Below are positions 46,825 to 55,085 of a DNA stretch of 64,000 nt, piece after piece; positions within the stretch are counted from its first letter, which is position 1; each line of letters starts with the position of its first letter. The position numbers and the translations under genes were made by a program. The stretch covers positions 3,224,001-3,288,000 of the forward strand of contig OZ245043.1 of the NCBI GenBank assembly GCA_965224285.1. The letters are read 5' to 3'. This stretch comes from JAJCYK01 sp965224285. Its GTDB lineage: Bacteria; Bacteroidota; Bacteroidia; Cytophagales; Cyclobacteriaceae. A model generated the notes under the pieces. It did not search any database and was not told where the DNA came from. It was given only the letters and a program-made list of their open reading frames with translations.

Positions 46825-47685
46825 GTGAAAGTCTTATTGCCGGGTCTCATTGCTTTTGCTCTCTGGAGCATATTATGCGTACGTTGGTACGTCTGTGGGA
46901 TACATGAACAATGCGGGAACCGGAATTCCAATGAAACCGAGATCTCATCTAGTGAAAATGGCAGTGAGTCTCCGGAAGGGGAAGAGATCACCAGTCCACT
47001 GGCAGCCCCACTTTCCTTTGATTGGTCCGGTTTCCAACCAGCCATTGGTGAAGATTTTCAATCTTACCTGGACTCCGTTAAAGCTATTTTCGATGAGGAT
47101 CCGGCTTCAGTAGTGCAGGTCACTGGATTGTATGACCCCCAGGAAATAAACAACTCCTCTCTGGAAAATCTGGGGTTAGCCAGGGCCCAGTCGGTGAAAG
47201 AATTGTTATTAGAGAATGGGATCAAGAGGAATATAAATATCACTAGCCGGACAGAGGATCTTTCATCGGGGTTTGGTGATCGAATCGCCAACGGGGTAAC
47301 ATATTCACTTGTTCCGAGCAAGGCCTTAAACCGCTTTTCGGTGACCAGGGAGGAAGGAAAACTGATCATTCACTTCCCTTCAAACAGCAAAGACCCCCAA
47401 CGGGATAACGGGGTAATGCAGGAGTTAAAACGGTTGGTAAAGACTGCTGGTGAACAAGGCCAAACCATACTGGTAACCGGTCACACTGATAATCATGGTG
47501 AACCGGAGAAAAATAAAATTCTGGGATTGATCAGGGCTGTCAGCATTCAGCAAATTCTAATTGAGTCGGGAATGCCCGAAGCAAAGGTGTTGGTGGATTC
47601 TGAGGGAGAAGAGCAACCAATGGCCAGTAATACCACTGAGTTGGGTCGGCAGTTAAATCGCAGGGTAGAACTTGTAGTTATATAA
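46825..47685 (+). CDS. OmpA-family protein with GTG start
   Basis: 286 residues, starting at GTG. A hydrophobic N-terminal segment (about 1-20) is followed by an acidic Ser/Glu/Asn-rich linker and then two related domains: the first, degenerate unit (VVQVTGLYDPQEINNSSLENLGLARAQSVKELLLENGI) and the second with TILVTGHTDNHGEPEKNKILGLIRAVSIQQILIESG, which carries the OmpA peptidoglycan-binding TGHTD motif. It binds cell-wall diaminopimelate residues by family knowledge. One base separates it from the coiled-coil gene. Confidence 0.85.
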   Translation: MKVLLPGLIAFALWSILCVRWYVCGIHEQCGNRNSNETEISSSENGSESPEGEEITSPLAAPLSFDWSGFQPAIGEDFQSYLDSVKAIFDEDPASVVQVTGLYDPQEINNSSLENLGLARAQSVKELLLENGIKRNINITSRTEDLSSGFGDRIANGVTYSLVPSKALNRFSVTREEGKLIIHFPSNSKDPQRDNGVMQELKRLVKTAGEQGQTILVTGHTDNHGEPEKNKILGLIRAVSIQQILIESGMPEAKVLVDSEGEEQPMASNTTELGRQLNRRVELVVI

Positions 47686-47686
47686 T

Positions 47687-48529
47687 ATGGACACTATTTT
47701 ATTAAAACCATTTATCAGCGCTCCCATCGATATCATGATCATGTTATTGGGGGCTTTCGCCATAGGATTTGTGATCGCCTGGTTGCTGGGAAGACAAAAG
47801 ATCAGAGAAATGGATGAAACTTCGGTTTTAATGAAAAAGAAAATTGCCCAGTTGTCCGAATCCAATGACACCCTGGAAGTGGAGAAAATGAAACTGGCCG
47901 AAGAGCTGGAAAGTTGCCAGGAACGCTATCGGGATTACATACCTCAGGAAGATCTCGATAAGGCTAAGGCGGATCTAAGAGCCGAACGGGAGAGAGGGCT
48001 TACCGTAAGAGGTTCATTAAATGAAATTGAAAACGCCTACGAGGCGCTTAAACAAGAATTGGAGGTGAGAATTGGTCAGATGATTTCGCAGGAGGAAGCA
48101 ACCAGATTAAAAGCGGAGGCCAACCGCCTGAAAGTATTTAATGCTTCGCTTCAGGAGGAGATCACCCAGTTGAGGGCGAAACAAGATCTAAGCCCGGAAA
48201 TTTCTATAAGTAGTACCATGCCGGAACCAGAGGAGGTACCGGTGGAAATTACTACTTCTTATACCAACGGACCAGAAGCGGGTTATGAATTCCTAGCCAG
48301 AGCCGGAATTCAGCGAGCTGACAACGATAAACGGGATGATCTAAAAAGAATCAACGGGGTAGGACCTTTCATCGAAAAGAAGCTGAATCAGATCGGGATC
48401 TACACCTTTGAACAGATTGCCTCCCTGTCTGACCATCAAACCGAACAAGTTACGGAAGCCATCGAGTTTTTTCCGGGGCGCATTAAAAGAGATGACTGGG
48501 TTGGTCAGGCCCGCCGGTTGATGGACTAA
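47687..48529 (+). CDS. Coiled-coil protein with C-terminal helix-hairpin-helix, membrane-anchored
   Basis: 280 residues. One hydrophobic segment (about 14-35, ending at RQKIREM) anchors the protein; a long coiled coil (about 45-165) follows, then an acidic linker and a C-terminal HhH domain with LKRINGVGPFIEKKLNQIGIYTFEQIASLSDHQ. HhH domains of this type occur in bacterial proteins annotated as putative DNA-binding proteins, but the coupling with OmpA suggests an envelope role. The stop codon overlaps the stop of the PLP-enzyme gene on the other strand. Confidence 0.8.
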   Translation: MDTILLKPFISAPIDIMIMLLGAFAIGFVIAWLLGRQKIREMDETSVLMKKKIAQLSESNDTLEVEKMKLAEELESCQERYRDYIPQEDLDKAKADLRAERERGLTVRGSLNEIENAYEALKQELEVRIGQMISQEEATRLKAEANRLKVFNASLQEEITQLRAKQDLSPEISISSTMPEPEEVPVEITTSYTNGPEAGYEFLARAGIQRADNDKRDDLKRINGVGPFIEKKLNQIGIYTFEQIASLSDHQTEQVTEAIEFFPGRIKRDDWVGQARRLMD

Positions 48530-49668
48530 AATGCCTGCCTCAGATCAGTGATCAGATCTTGCTTATTCTCGATTCCCACTGAAAGTCTTAATAAATTCTC
48601 CCGGATTCCCGCTTTTTCACGTTGTTGGGAAGTCATCTTAGAATGAGAAGTTAGTGCTGGTATGGTGATGGTGGTCTCTACCCCCCCCAAACTCATTACA
48701 GGTTTAATAAGCTTTAAATTCCGGCAAAAGTCAGGGGCAGATTTGCCTCCCTCGGTCAAAGTAAAGCTCAACATCCCACCGAATCCATTCATTTGCTCAA
48801 CGGCAATTTCATGCCCGGGATGATTTTTAAGCCCCGGGTAAAATACCCTCTCGACACCTTTCTGATCACTTAGCATTTCCGCCAAAGACATGGCGTTGTC
48901 GTTTTGTTGACGCACTCTTAAGGCCAACGTTTTGAGGCTTCTTTCGATATCATAGCAGGTATTGGCATTGAGGCTTGGACCATAGTTGACCACTACCGGA
49001 AGCAGCTTTTGGTATATTTTTTCACTGGTGATGAGAGCTCCAAAACAGATATCACTGTGACCGCTCAAATATTTAGTGCCACTGTGAATCACAATATCAA
49101 CACCCAAGGTTATGGGGTTCATATTCAGAGGTGTGGCAAAAGTATTATCAATTACCGATATAAGGCCTTTCTCTTGCGCCAGGGTTGCCAGATCAGTGAC
49201 ATCAAGCATATCAAGCAGAGGGTTCGCGGGAGTTTCAAAGAAGATCATCTTACTTTGTTTTTGGATGGCCTCCTGGTAAGCATCGGTGGTCCATCCTTCT
49301 ACCAGAGTATAGCCTATGGCTAATTTTTCTAGCTGCGACGTAACAAAATGGTGGGTGCCTCCATACAGCCTATCCTGGATCAACACATGATCGCCTGGAG
49401 CCAATATTCCAGTCATTACCGCACTAATGGCGGCCATACCAGAGCTTAATACTAATCCATTTTCTCCCTGTTCCAGGGCGCATAGCTTCTCTACCAGGGC
49501 CCTTTGATTGGGTATGTTGAAATACCGGGGGTAACGCGATTCATCCTGGTCAAGAAAATGAAAGGCGCTGGAAGTATAAATTGGGGAATTTATACCGCCA
49601 AACTGTTTATCCGAGATAGTGCCTGCATGAACACAGAGGGTATCAGGCTTCATGTTAAAGTTCTCCAT
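48526..49668 (-). CDS. Cys/Met metabolism PLP-dependent enzyme (cystathionine gamma-synthase or methionine gamma-lyase type)
   Basis: 380 residues. The PLP family shows SSGMAAISAVM (phosphate anchoring), RLYGGTHHF, ETPANPLLDMLD, DNTFATPLNMNP and the PLP Lys in SGTKYLSGHSD. Length and motifs fit the trans-sulfuration family; distinguishing synthase from lyase is not safe by eye. It makes or degrades cystathionine, methionine or homocysteine-related compounds. It is divergent from the desaturase gene, with a 34-bp imperfect hairpin in between. Confidence 0.9.
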   Translation of the reverse strand: MENFNMKPDTLCVHAGTISDKQFGGINSPIYTSSAFHFLDQDESRYPRYFNIPNQRALVEKLCALEQGENGLVLSSGMAAISAVMTGILAPGDHVLIQDRLYGGTHHFVTSQLEKLAIGYTLVEGWTTDAYQEAIQKQSKMIFFETPANPLLDMLDVTDLATLAQEKGLISVIDNTFATPLNMNPITLGVDIVIHSGTKYLSGHSDICFGALITSEKIYQKLLPVVVNYGPSLNANTCYDIERSLKTLALRVRQQNDNAMSLAEMLSDQKGVERVFYPGLKNHPGHEIAVEQMNGFGGMLSFTLTEGGKSAPDFCRNLKLIKPVMSLGGVETTITIPALTSHSKMTSQQREKAGIRENLLRLSVGIENKQDLITDLRQAF

Positions 49669-49722
49669 GGAAAAGTATCAGCCAAAATTAAAATAATATA
49701 ATAGTTTCTATCATCCATATTA

Positions 49723-49756
49723 ATGGGTTATTTTGGTATCTTTTATACCAACCCAT
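49723..49756. promoter_or_regulatory. Imperfect inverted repeat between divergent genes
   Basis: ATGGGTT and TTGGTAT on the left pair with ATACCAACCCAT on the right (inner 7-bp stem TTGGTAT/ATACCAA around a 5-base loop, outer ATGGGT/ACCCAT). It lies 54 bp from the PLP gene start and 34 bp from the desaturase start; a regulator site serving both is the likely use. Confidence 0.45.
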
Positions 49757-49790
49757 AATTTAATTCAAATTCGAATTTAAACTGATTATT

Positions 49791-50762
49791 ATGAACGGAA
49801 GCAGATTGGAGGTGATGCAGCATCTGGAAAAATTCGTGGAAGAGAAGCTTCCTAAATTATTAAAGCCGGCAGACACCAATTGGCAGCCTGCGGACTTGCT
49901 GCCAGATTCAAGAGAGATCCAGTTCTTCGACGAGGTGCGTAATTTGCAGGAAAGAGCAAAAGAATTGGCCTATGATTTTTGGGCGGTGCTCATTGGAGAC
50001 ACCATTACCGAAGAAGCCTTGCCCACTTATGAATCCTGGCTGGTAGCCATGGAAGGAGTGGACCAGGGGCAACGCGATGGGTGGACCAAATGGATCAGAG
50101 GCTGGACTGCAGAGGAAAACCGGCACGGAGATCTGCTTAACAAATACCTCTACCTATCAGGTAGGGTCGATATGAAGCAGATGGAAATCAGCACCCAATA
50201 TCTTTTACAAGATGGTTTCGATATTGGCACCGGCGCAGACCCTTACCGTAATTTTGTCTACACCAGCTTCCAGGAGTTGGCCACCAATATTAGTCATAAG
50301 CGAGTGGGACAACTAGCCAAAGAACAGGATAATCCGGAATTGGCAAAAATTTGCCAGACTATCGCCGCCGATGAAGGTCGCCATGCCTATGCTTATAAAT
50401 CATTTGTGAGCAAGATTTTTGAGGTAGATCCTAGTGAAATGATGTTGGCCTTTGAGGATATGATGAGAAAAAAGATCGTAATGCCGGCGCATTACTTGCG
50501 CGAATTAGGAGTGGAGTTAGGTACAACCTTCACTCATTTCTCGGATGCAGCTCAGCGTTTGGGAGTTTATACCTCCTATGATTATGTGGATATTTTGGAA
50601 TCACTGATCCGGGATTGGAATATTGATAAAGTTGCTGACCTCAATGGCGCGGGAGAAAAAGCGCGCGATTATTTAATGAGGTTACCGGAAAGATTGAATC
50701 GGGTTGCTGAACGCTTGAAAATACCGGAACACCCCTACGAGTTCTCCTGGATCGCCATATAA
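49791..50762 (+). CDS. Soluble acyl-ACP desaturase, di-iron
   Basis: 323 residues, no transmembrane segment. The di-iron ligands of the plant-type soluble stearoyl-ACP desaturase fold are visible: an N-terminal Glu in the IGDTITEEALPTYES segment, Glu-Glu-x-x-His in AEENRHGDL, Glu in FQELATNISHK and Asp-Glu-x-x-His in DEGRHAYAY. It puts a double bond into acyl-ACP chains, so it may help tune membrane fluidity. A terminator hairpin follows. Confidence 0.9.
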   Translation: MNGSRLEVMQHLEKFVEEKLPKLLKPADTNWQPADLLPDSREIQFFDEVRNLQERAKELAYDFWAVLIGDTITEEALPTYESWLVAMEGVDQGQRDGWTKWIRGWTAEENRHGDLLNKYLYLSGRVDMKQMEISTQYLLQDGFDIGTGADPYRNFVYTSFQELATNISHKRVGQLAKEQDNPELAKICQTIAADEGRHAYAYKSFVSKIFEVDPSEMMLAFEDMMRKKIVMPAHYLRELGVELGTTFTHFSDAAQRLGVYTSYDYVDILESLIRDWNIDKVADLNGAGEKARDYLMRLPERLNRVAERLKIPEHPYEFSWIAI

Positions 50763-50767
50763 TAAAT

Positions 50768-50794
50768 AAGGCTTACCGCAATGGCAAGCCTTTT
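50768..50794 (+). terminator. Terminator hairpin
   Basis: AAGGCTT (50768-50774) pairs with AAGCCTT (50786-50792) with a further inner CC/GG pairing across one mismatch, followed by TT. It lies 5 bp after the desaturase stop and 22 bp from the end of the convergent mscL gene. Confidence 0.65.
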
Positions 50795-50815
50795 AGTTTC
50801 TTGGTATCCGTCTGG

Positions 50816-51241
50816 TTAATTGCTTCTCAAAGCATCCCGGATTTCCTCCAGCAATACTTCAGTCCTGGGCGGTGCTGGCGGTGGTGCCTCCTCTTCTTTC
50901 TTTTTGAATCGGTTCATGTTCTTTATCACCACATAAAGCGCCAGGGCAACCAGTAAAAAAGCAATAATGGAATTAATAAATAACCCATAGCCCAGTACCG
51001 CTGCACCTGCTTCTCTGGCTTCCTCTATGGTAGCGTAAGTCCCTCCGGCCGGGTCGTTGATGACACAGAATAGATTACTAAAATCCGGAGTGCCGAAAAT
51101 TCCCGATACCAATGGCATCAGAATGTCATCAACCAGAGATTTTACTACAGTGCCGAAGGCCGCACCTAGTACGATACCGACGGCCATGTCCAACATATTC
51201 CCCTTTACGGCGAATTCCTTGAACTCTTGAATCATTCCCAT
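50816..51241 (-). CDS. mscL: Large-conductance mechanosensitive channel MscL
   Basis: 141 residues, the standard MscL size. The N-terminal helix EFKEFAVKGNMLDMAVGIVLGAAFGTVVKSLV forms the first transmembrane helix and pore, a periplasmic loop follows with Phe-Ser and Gly-Thr-Pro, and the second span is SIIAFLLVALALYVVI. A basic/acidic C-terminal amphipathic helix ends the protein. It opens to release solutes on hypo-osmotic shock. Confidence 0.96.
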   Translation of the reverse strand: MGMIQEFKEFAVKGNMLDMAVGIVLGAAFGTVVKSLVDDILMPLVSGIFGTPDFSNLFCVINDPAGGTYATIEEAREAGAAVLGYGLFINSIIAFLLVALALYVVIKNMNRFKKKEEEAPPPAPPRTEVLLEEIRDALRSN

Positions 51242-51337
51242 ATTGTTATAATTTGGTTAAAAAGAAGGCCGTAAATACGAGAAAATCCAGATTAATGTCA
51301 AATAAGAGACAAAGCTGCCAGGGAGAGGTCGATAATT

Positions 51338-51790
51338 TCACTTCCAATTCCAAAGATCAAATTTCAGCCTTTTAGAAAATTTTACCCCCTGTGATTTCAT
51401 GATCATCATGGCTTTACACCGGTGATGGGCTTCGTGGTTGATCAAGTAACAGATCCAGCCAACCGCCCCGGTATGGTAACTTTTAATTTGATCGGGACTG
51501 TAACTTTCCAGAATAGCGCTGATCGCCTTTGCCGATTGACTTAGTTGTTCACCCACCAGATTATGATCCGAAGCCTGTTTGCCAGATAATTTTGTCAGCT
51601 TATTGGTAAACTTTCGGTCCTGCTTTTCAATGTTGTAATAGCGGATGGTATGCACATGAGCGAATTGACTGTAAATGGAAGTTAGACTTTTGGAATCGGA
51701 TAACATCTCATCTGCTTCCTGCAGGATCTGTTGATTGGCCTGCTGGTTTCGCATCCAGGAGGCAATAAGGAGAGTTGGTATTTCGTCCAT
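51338..51790 (-). CDS. DinB-family protein
   Basis: 150 residues, cytoplasmic. Helical bundle with the DinB His pattern: an N-terminal His-Val-His segment (QFAHVHTIRYYN) and the C-terminal His-Glu-Ala-His-His-Arg (NHEAHHRCKAM). The metal-binding His residues are therefore retained. Function unknown; such proteins are often thiol transferases or hydrolases. It has no clear partner gene and sits about 95 bp from mscL. Confidence 0.75.
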   Translation of the reverse strand: MDEIPTLLIASWMRNQQANQQILQEADEMLSDSKSLTSIYSQFAHVHTIRYYNIEKQDRKFTNKLTKLSGKQASDHNLVGEQLSQSAKAISAILESYSPDQIKSYHTGAVGWICYLINHEAHHRCKAMMIMKSQGVKFSKRLKFDLWNWK

Positions 51791-51800
51791 GGTATAGTTT

Positions 51801-51834
51801 AATTACGAATTACGAATGGGGAATGACGAATTAT
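51801..51834 (+). repeat. Short tandem AATTACGAAT repeat
   Basis: AATTACGAATTACGAAT followed by a degenerate GAATGACGAATTA copy in the 170-bp gap between the DinB and DoxX genes. Such ATTACGAAT tracts recur in Bacteroidota intergenic DNA; the role is unknown. Confidence 0.5.
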
Positions 51835-51959
51835 GTATATCCCTGAATAGTGTTGACCGTTTTAGACATTTTTTTATGGTTAGAAAATCCACATTTACGG
51901 CCAAATAAGCAAGTCAGTGCAAGACTGCCAATTGGATCTTCCAGGTCTGAGTATTTGGA

Positions 51960-52415
51960 TTAGCCTGATTTCACTTGGCCAGATATCATACTGTCTATGG
52001 AAAATCGCCCACCTCCCAGGAATATCAGGCTAATAGAAATAGCAATCCATAAAATGAAATACTCATAACCTTCACCAGGTTGATTGCCGTACCAATTCAT
52101 AAAGAATCCGTTGGGCAGGTGAGTGCTGATCACTATACCTAAGGCTAAAGCCGTAAAATACAAACCTAATATTCGGGTGCCTATACCTGCAGCCAGCGCT
52201 AGAGCTCCCAGTGACTCACCAACAATTACTGAAAAGGCCACCAGCCAGGGCAGTCCCATAGCTTCGGTGAAATAATCCATCGTTCCGGTAAAGCCATAAC
52301 CGCCAAACCAGCCTAACAGTTTCTGAGCTCCGTGGGCAAATATTACAACTGCTAAAAGCGCCCTAAGTACTAGCGGAGCCCAATCATTTTTCGTCTTTAT
52401 GATTTTGTACCACAT
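51960..52415 (-). CDS. DoxX-family membrane protein
   Basis: The Met at 52415 is preferred (a longer frame to 52451 adds 12 residues). About 151 residues with four hydrophobic segments and the family signature LRALLAVVIFAHGAQKLLGWFGG, followed by ESLGALALAAGIGTRI. DoxX proteins are small membrane proteins with a role in thiosulfate oxidation or redox homeostasis in some species, unknown in most. It lies about 95 bp downstream of a Crp/Fnr-type regulator on the same strand, so the regulator may control it. Confidence 0.88.
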   Translation of the reverse strand: MWYKIIKTKNDWAPLVLRALLAVVIFAHGAQKLLGWFGGYGFTGTMDYFTEAMGLPWLVAFSVIVGESLGALALAAGIGTRILGLYFTALALGIVISTHLPNGFFMNWYGNQPGEGYEYFILWIAISISLIFLGGGRFSIDSMISGQVKSG

Positions 52416-52510
52416 AACTATTAAATTTTCGTGTGATACAAAGTTGATCATGAATGGAATGAGGCTCCATAAAGTAGATTAATAAAAGAGATTAAACTAG
52501 ATTAAAATCA

Positions 52511-53131
52511 TCAGTCAATTGAATTCAGCTGACTCCTTATTTTACTGAGAAACTCTTTGGTAATTCCCAAATAAGAGGCGATAAGATACTGGGGTACCCG
52601 CTGTTCAATTTGGGGATATTGCTTCCTAAAAGCCAAATAGCGATCTCTGGCAGGCAAACTAAAATTTCGGATGATCCGTTTTTCCGAGGCTACATAAGCT
52701 TTTTGTATAATGATTCGGAAGAACCGCTCAAGCTTGGGGATTTGATGATAAAGCTTTTGTAAACTTTGGTAGTTAATTTGTATCAGCTGGCAATCTTCTA
52801 AGCACTGAACATTGTAGTTCGCCGGGGATTGGGTTATAAAACTGCCTAGATCTGCAGTCCACCAGTTCTCGACGGCAAACATAACCACATGTTCATTGCC
52901 ATCCCGATCCAGGTAGAAGGTTTTTAGGCAGCCTTTGAGGACAAAACTTTCATTTTTACAAACGCTCCCGTGCTGAACTACGTATTGCCCTTTAAGAAAT
53001 CGACGATGCTGCACAGAGTGTGCTATTAAATCAATTTCGGATGGGTCCAGGTCGATATGACTGCTAATGTAGTCTATCAGAGGTTGAATATCTTGAGATC
53101 GCGGCTGCCCCATAAGATTGAAAATAATCAT
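52511..53131 (-). CDS. Crp/Fnr-family transcriptional regulator
   Basis: 206 residues (Met7 is a possible alternative start). The cyclic-nucleotide-binding-type barrel runs over about residues 20-125 (FLKGQYVVQHGSVCKNESFVLKGCL, then VENWWTADLGSF), followed by a connecting helix and a C-terminal helix-turn-helix (PQYLIASYLGITKEFLSKIRSQL). It has no Fe-S Cys set at the N-terminus, so it is not an Fnr oxygen sensor. The ligand is unknown. Upstream of doxX on the same strand. Confidence 0.88.
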   Translation of the reverse strand: MIIFNLMGQPRSQDIQPLIDYISSHIDLDPSEIDLIAHSVQHRRFLKGQYVVQHGSVCKNESFVLKGCLKTFYLDRDGNEHVVMFAVENWWTADLGSFITQSPANYNVQCLEDCQLIQINYQSLQKLYHQIPKLERFFRIIIQKAYVASEKRIIRNFSLPARDRYLAFRKQYPQIEQRVPQYLIASYLGITKEFLSKIRSQLNSID

Positions 53132-53231
53132 TTGCCCAGACTATTTCCAACCGGTAAATGGTGGCTGTTGCTCAGGTTAAAATGAACTAATTCCAGATCC
53201 TTATATTTTCAACAGGCTGTTTCGGGGTATT

Positions 53232-54041
53232 TTACTTTGCCCATCCAACAATTTCCAAAAAGTTGCCGGCCGGGTCCTGACATAAAATGAAGTTATCTAC
53301 TGATGAGAATTCAATTTGAACAGAGGTGAGGTAGCTTTTCATTTTTTCCAGGTCTGGAGTGGACAGTATTATTATCATCTGGGGACTTATGCCATAATCC
53401 GTTTTATTTCTCTCTAATCCGGGTTTGTAATGCAGCATAAAGGCAAAAGTTCCATCAGCATGCTTCAAAGGCAGAGCCCAGGGCAGGTAATCCGGCGACC
53501 ACTCCTCAAAGCCCAGGATATCGCGGTAAAATTTGATCAGGCTTTCCATGTCTCCTCCGGTCACACCACAATTATAGATCCTTAATCCTTCAAAATTGGG
53601 AACTTCTCTGACCTGTACCTCCATCATGCTAAGCACATTGGCGGATGGGTCCTGAAAGGGGATGGAAATTCCTACTCCGTTACGGGCAAGCAAGGTATCA
53701 TATACCAGCACACCCAGCTTTCTAAGCCGGTCAATTTCGGGCAGCAATTTATAAGTTTCAATAGTGAGCCCGGTTCGGGCGGTTTGGGGATAAGTGGATG
53801 CTTGGTTCGCTGGAGAAATCTGTAATTGAATGGGCCAGGTTCCCGTTTTCAAATCTGTCTTTGGAGAATCTTCATCTAAAACTTCAAATCCAAGCACATC
53901 TTGATAGAAATGCCGGCTGGTCTGCATGTCGTCCACCAGGATCTTCAAGCCGTAAAATCTGATTTCAGGGTGCTGGCCCTGAGCAAAATGAACCAGCCTT
54001 AGTATTAAAATAATTGGCAAAATCCTTATAGCAGAAATCAT
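53232..54041 (-). CDS. VOC (glyoxalase-fold) protein, secreted, two domains
   Basis: 269 residues; signal peptide 1-22, ending His-Phe-Ala-Gln-Gly-Gln. Two VOC units: LKILVDDMQTSRHFYQDVLGFEVLDED (about 32-58) with PFQDPSANVLSMME, and VTGGDMESLIKFYRDILGFEEW (about 160-181) with CQDPAGNFLEIVG. VOC proteins are metal-dependent isomerases, dioxygenases or binding proteins; no metal ligand set can be assigned with confidence. It belongs to the ECF sigma operon that starts at 55604 (9-bp gap to the DUF6265 gene). Confidence 0.82.
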   Translation of the reverse strand: MISAIRILPIILILRLVHFAQGQHPEIRFYGLKILVDDMQTSRHFYQDVLGFEVLDEDSPKTDLKTGTWPIQLQISPANQASTYPQTARTGLTIETYKLLPEIDRLRKLGVLVYDTLLARNGVGISIPFQDPSANVLSMMEVQVREVPNFEGLRIYNCGVTGGDMESLIKFYRDILGFEEWSPDYLPWALPLKHADGTFAFMLHYKPGLERNKTDYGISPQMIIILSTPDLEKMKSYLTSVQIEFSSVDNFILCQDPAGNFLEIVGWAK

Positions 54042-54050
54042 CGTAGTATA

Positions 54051-54515
54051 TCACTGTCGCTGCATGTGAAACACCTCCGTCCATTTTTTCTCACCCCTTT
54101 TCATATCCAGCCTTATTTCCATTTTATCGTCTCCCGTCTGCTCCAATACCAATCCTTTCATTTCAATTCTCCCCTCATCGATTTCCACCATTTCAAAATG
54201 AAGATAGTCCTCCTTTTCTTCCCAGGCTTTCAGGTCGGGATCGAAGTGTTTTAGTCGCATACCGTTTTGGTCCAGCAGTATAAATTCATAAAAGTTCAGC
54301 TCACCGTTTGCCCGGTAATGTCGGTACATTCCCATCATTACTCCCTGCTCATCCGGTTGCGACCACACCTCTTGGGAAGTGCCGCCAAAACCATCGCCGG
54401 TCCAGGACCCAGCCAGCCAGGCATATTCAACCTGGTTATTGTTATGGAGAATGAGAAAACTCAACAGGGTCGGAATTGATGCCAACAGGCCCATAAGGAT
54501 TAATTTCTTTTTCAT
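54051..54515 (-). CDS. DUF6265-like exported protein
   Basis: 154 residues; signal/anchor segment at residues 1-24. The family signature is AWLAGSWTGDGFGGTSQEVWSQPDEQGVMMGMYRHY, which forms the start of a lipocalin-like beta barrel, followed by FILLDQNGMRLKHFDPDLKAWEEK. Function unknown. It is spaced 2 bp from the YCII fusion gene, within the ECF sigma operon. Confidence 0.82.
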   Translation of the reverse strand: MKKKLILMGLLASIPTLLSFLILHNNNQVEYAWLAGSWTGDGFGGTSQEVWSQPDEQGVMMGMYRHYRANGELNFYEFILLDQNGMRLKHFDPDLKAWEEKEDYLHFEMVEIDEGRIEMKGLVLEQTGDDKMEIRLDMKRGEKKWTEVFHMQRQ

Positions 54516-54517
54516 AT

Positions 54518-55075
54518 CTATCGAACTATAAATGGTTTTACTTCTATTTTACCTCCGTACTTTACATGGGGGTTTTGGCGGGCTATTTCCATGGCTTCTT
54601 GAAGTGAATTGGCCTCCAGCACAAAATAACCGGTGGTGCGGTAAGGTTTGAAGGTAGAGCTTTCTCCTGGAATTCCCACCCATTCCGCCTCATCATCCAG
54701 TTCCTGCCCCTGGATCTTCACCCCCCGGGCATAGGTACTCTGCATCCAGGAACGGTACTCCTGGAACATTTCCATGGGATCACCGGGTTGAAAATCCTCT
54801 GTTTCATGCAACAAAAGCATATATCCCAATTGAGGATTGATGGAATCCTTGGAAGCTTGGTACTGCTGATAGTAGGAACCTGTCAGGAAACTTAATATGG
54901 CAATGGCGGCCGCAGCAGCCCAGTGTTTCCAGGACATGACCCTGCTGCCGCTCACCAGACCTTGTGCTTTTAATCTTTTCAAGATATTTTCTTCTATGTG
55001 TGGCGGTGGGGCAGCCTCCTTGGACAGTTGCGAAAACAGCTTCTTTTCCGATTCAGAATAAGATTCCTGGTTCAT
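54518..55075 (-). CDS. Single-span membrane protein with an exported YCII-like domain (possible anti-sigma)
   Basis: 185 residues. The N-terminus (1-48) is charged with a helix pattern PPPHIEENILKRLKAQGLVSG, followed by one membrane span (about 50-68) and a C-terminal YCII-like domain (84-182; YMLLLHETEDFQPGDPMEMF, then TTGYFVLEANSLQEAMEIA). YCII domains are normally cytoplasmic, but the position after one membrane span suggests an exported location here. It starts 10 bp after the ECF sigma gene, the place of an anti-sigma factor. The N-terminal domain is not a recognised anti-sigma family. Confidence 0.78.
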   Translation of the reverse strand: MNQESYSESEKKLFSQLSKEAAPPPHIEENILKRLKAQGLVSGSRVMSWKHWAAAAAIAILSFLTGSYYQQYQASKDSINPQLGYMLLLHETEDFQPGDPMEMFQEYRSWMQSTYARGVKIQGQELDDEAEWVGIPGESSTFKPYRTTGYFVLEANSLQEAMEIARQNPHVKYGGKIEVKPFIVR

Positions 55076-55085
55076 CTGCTTAACT

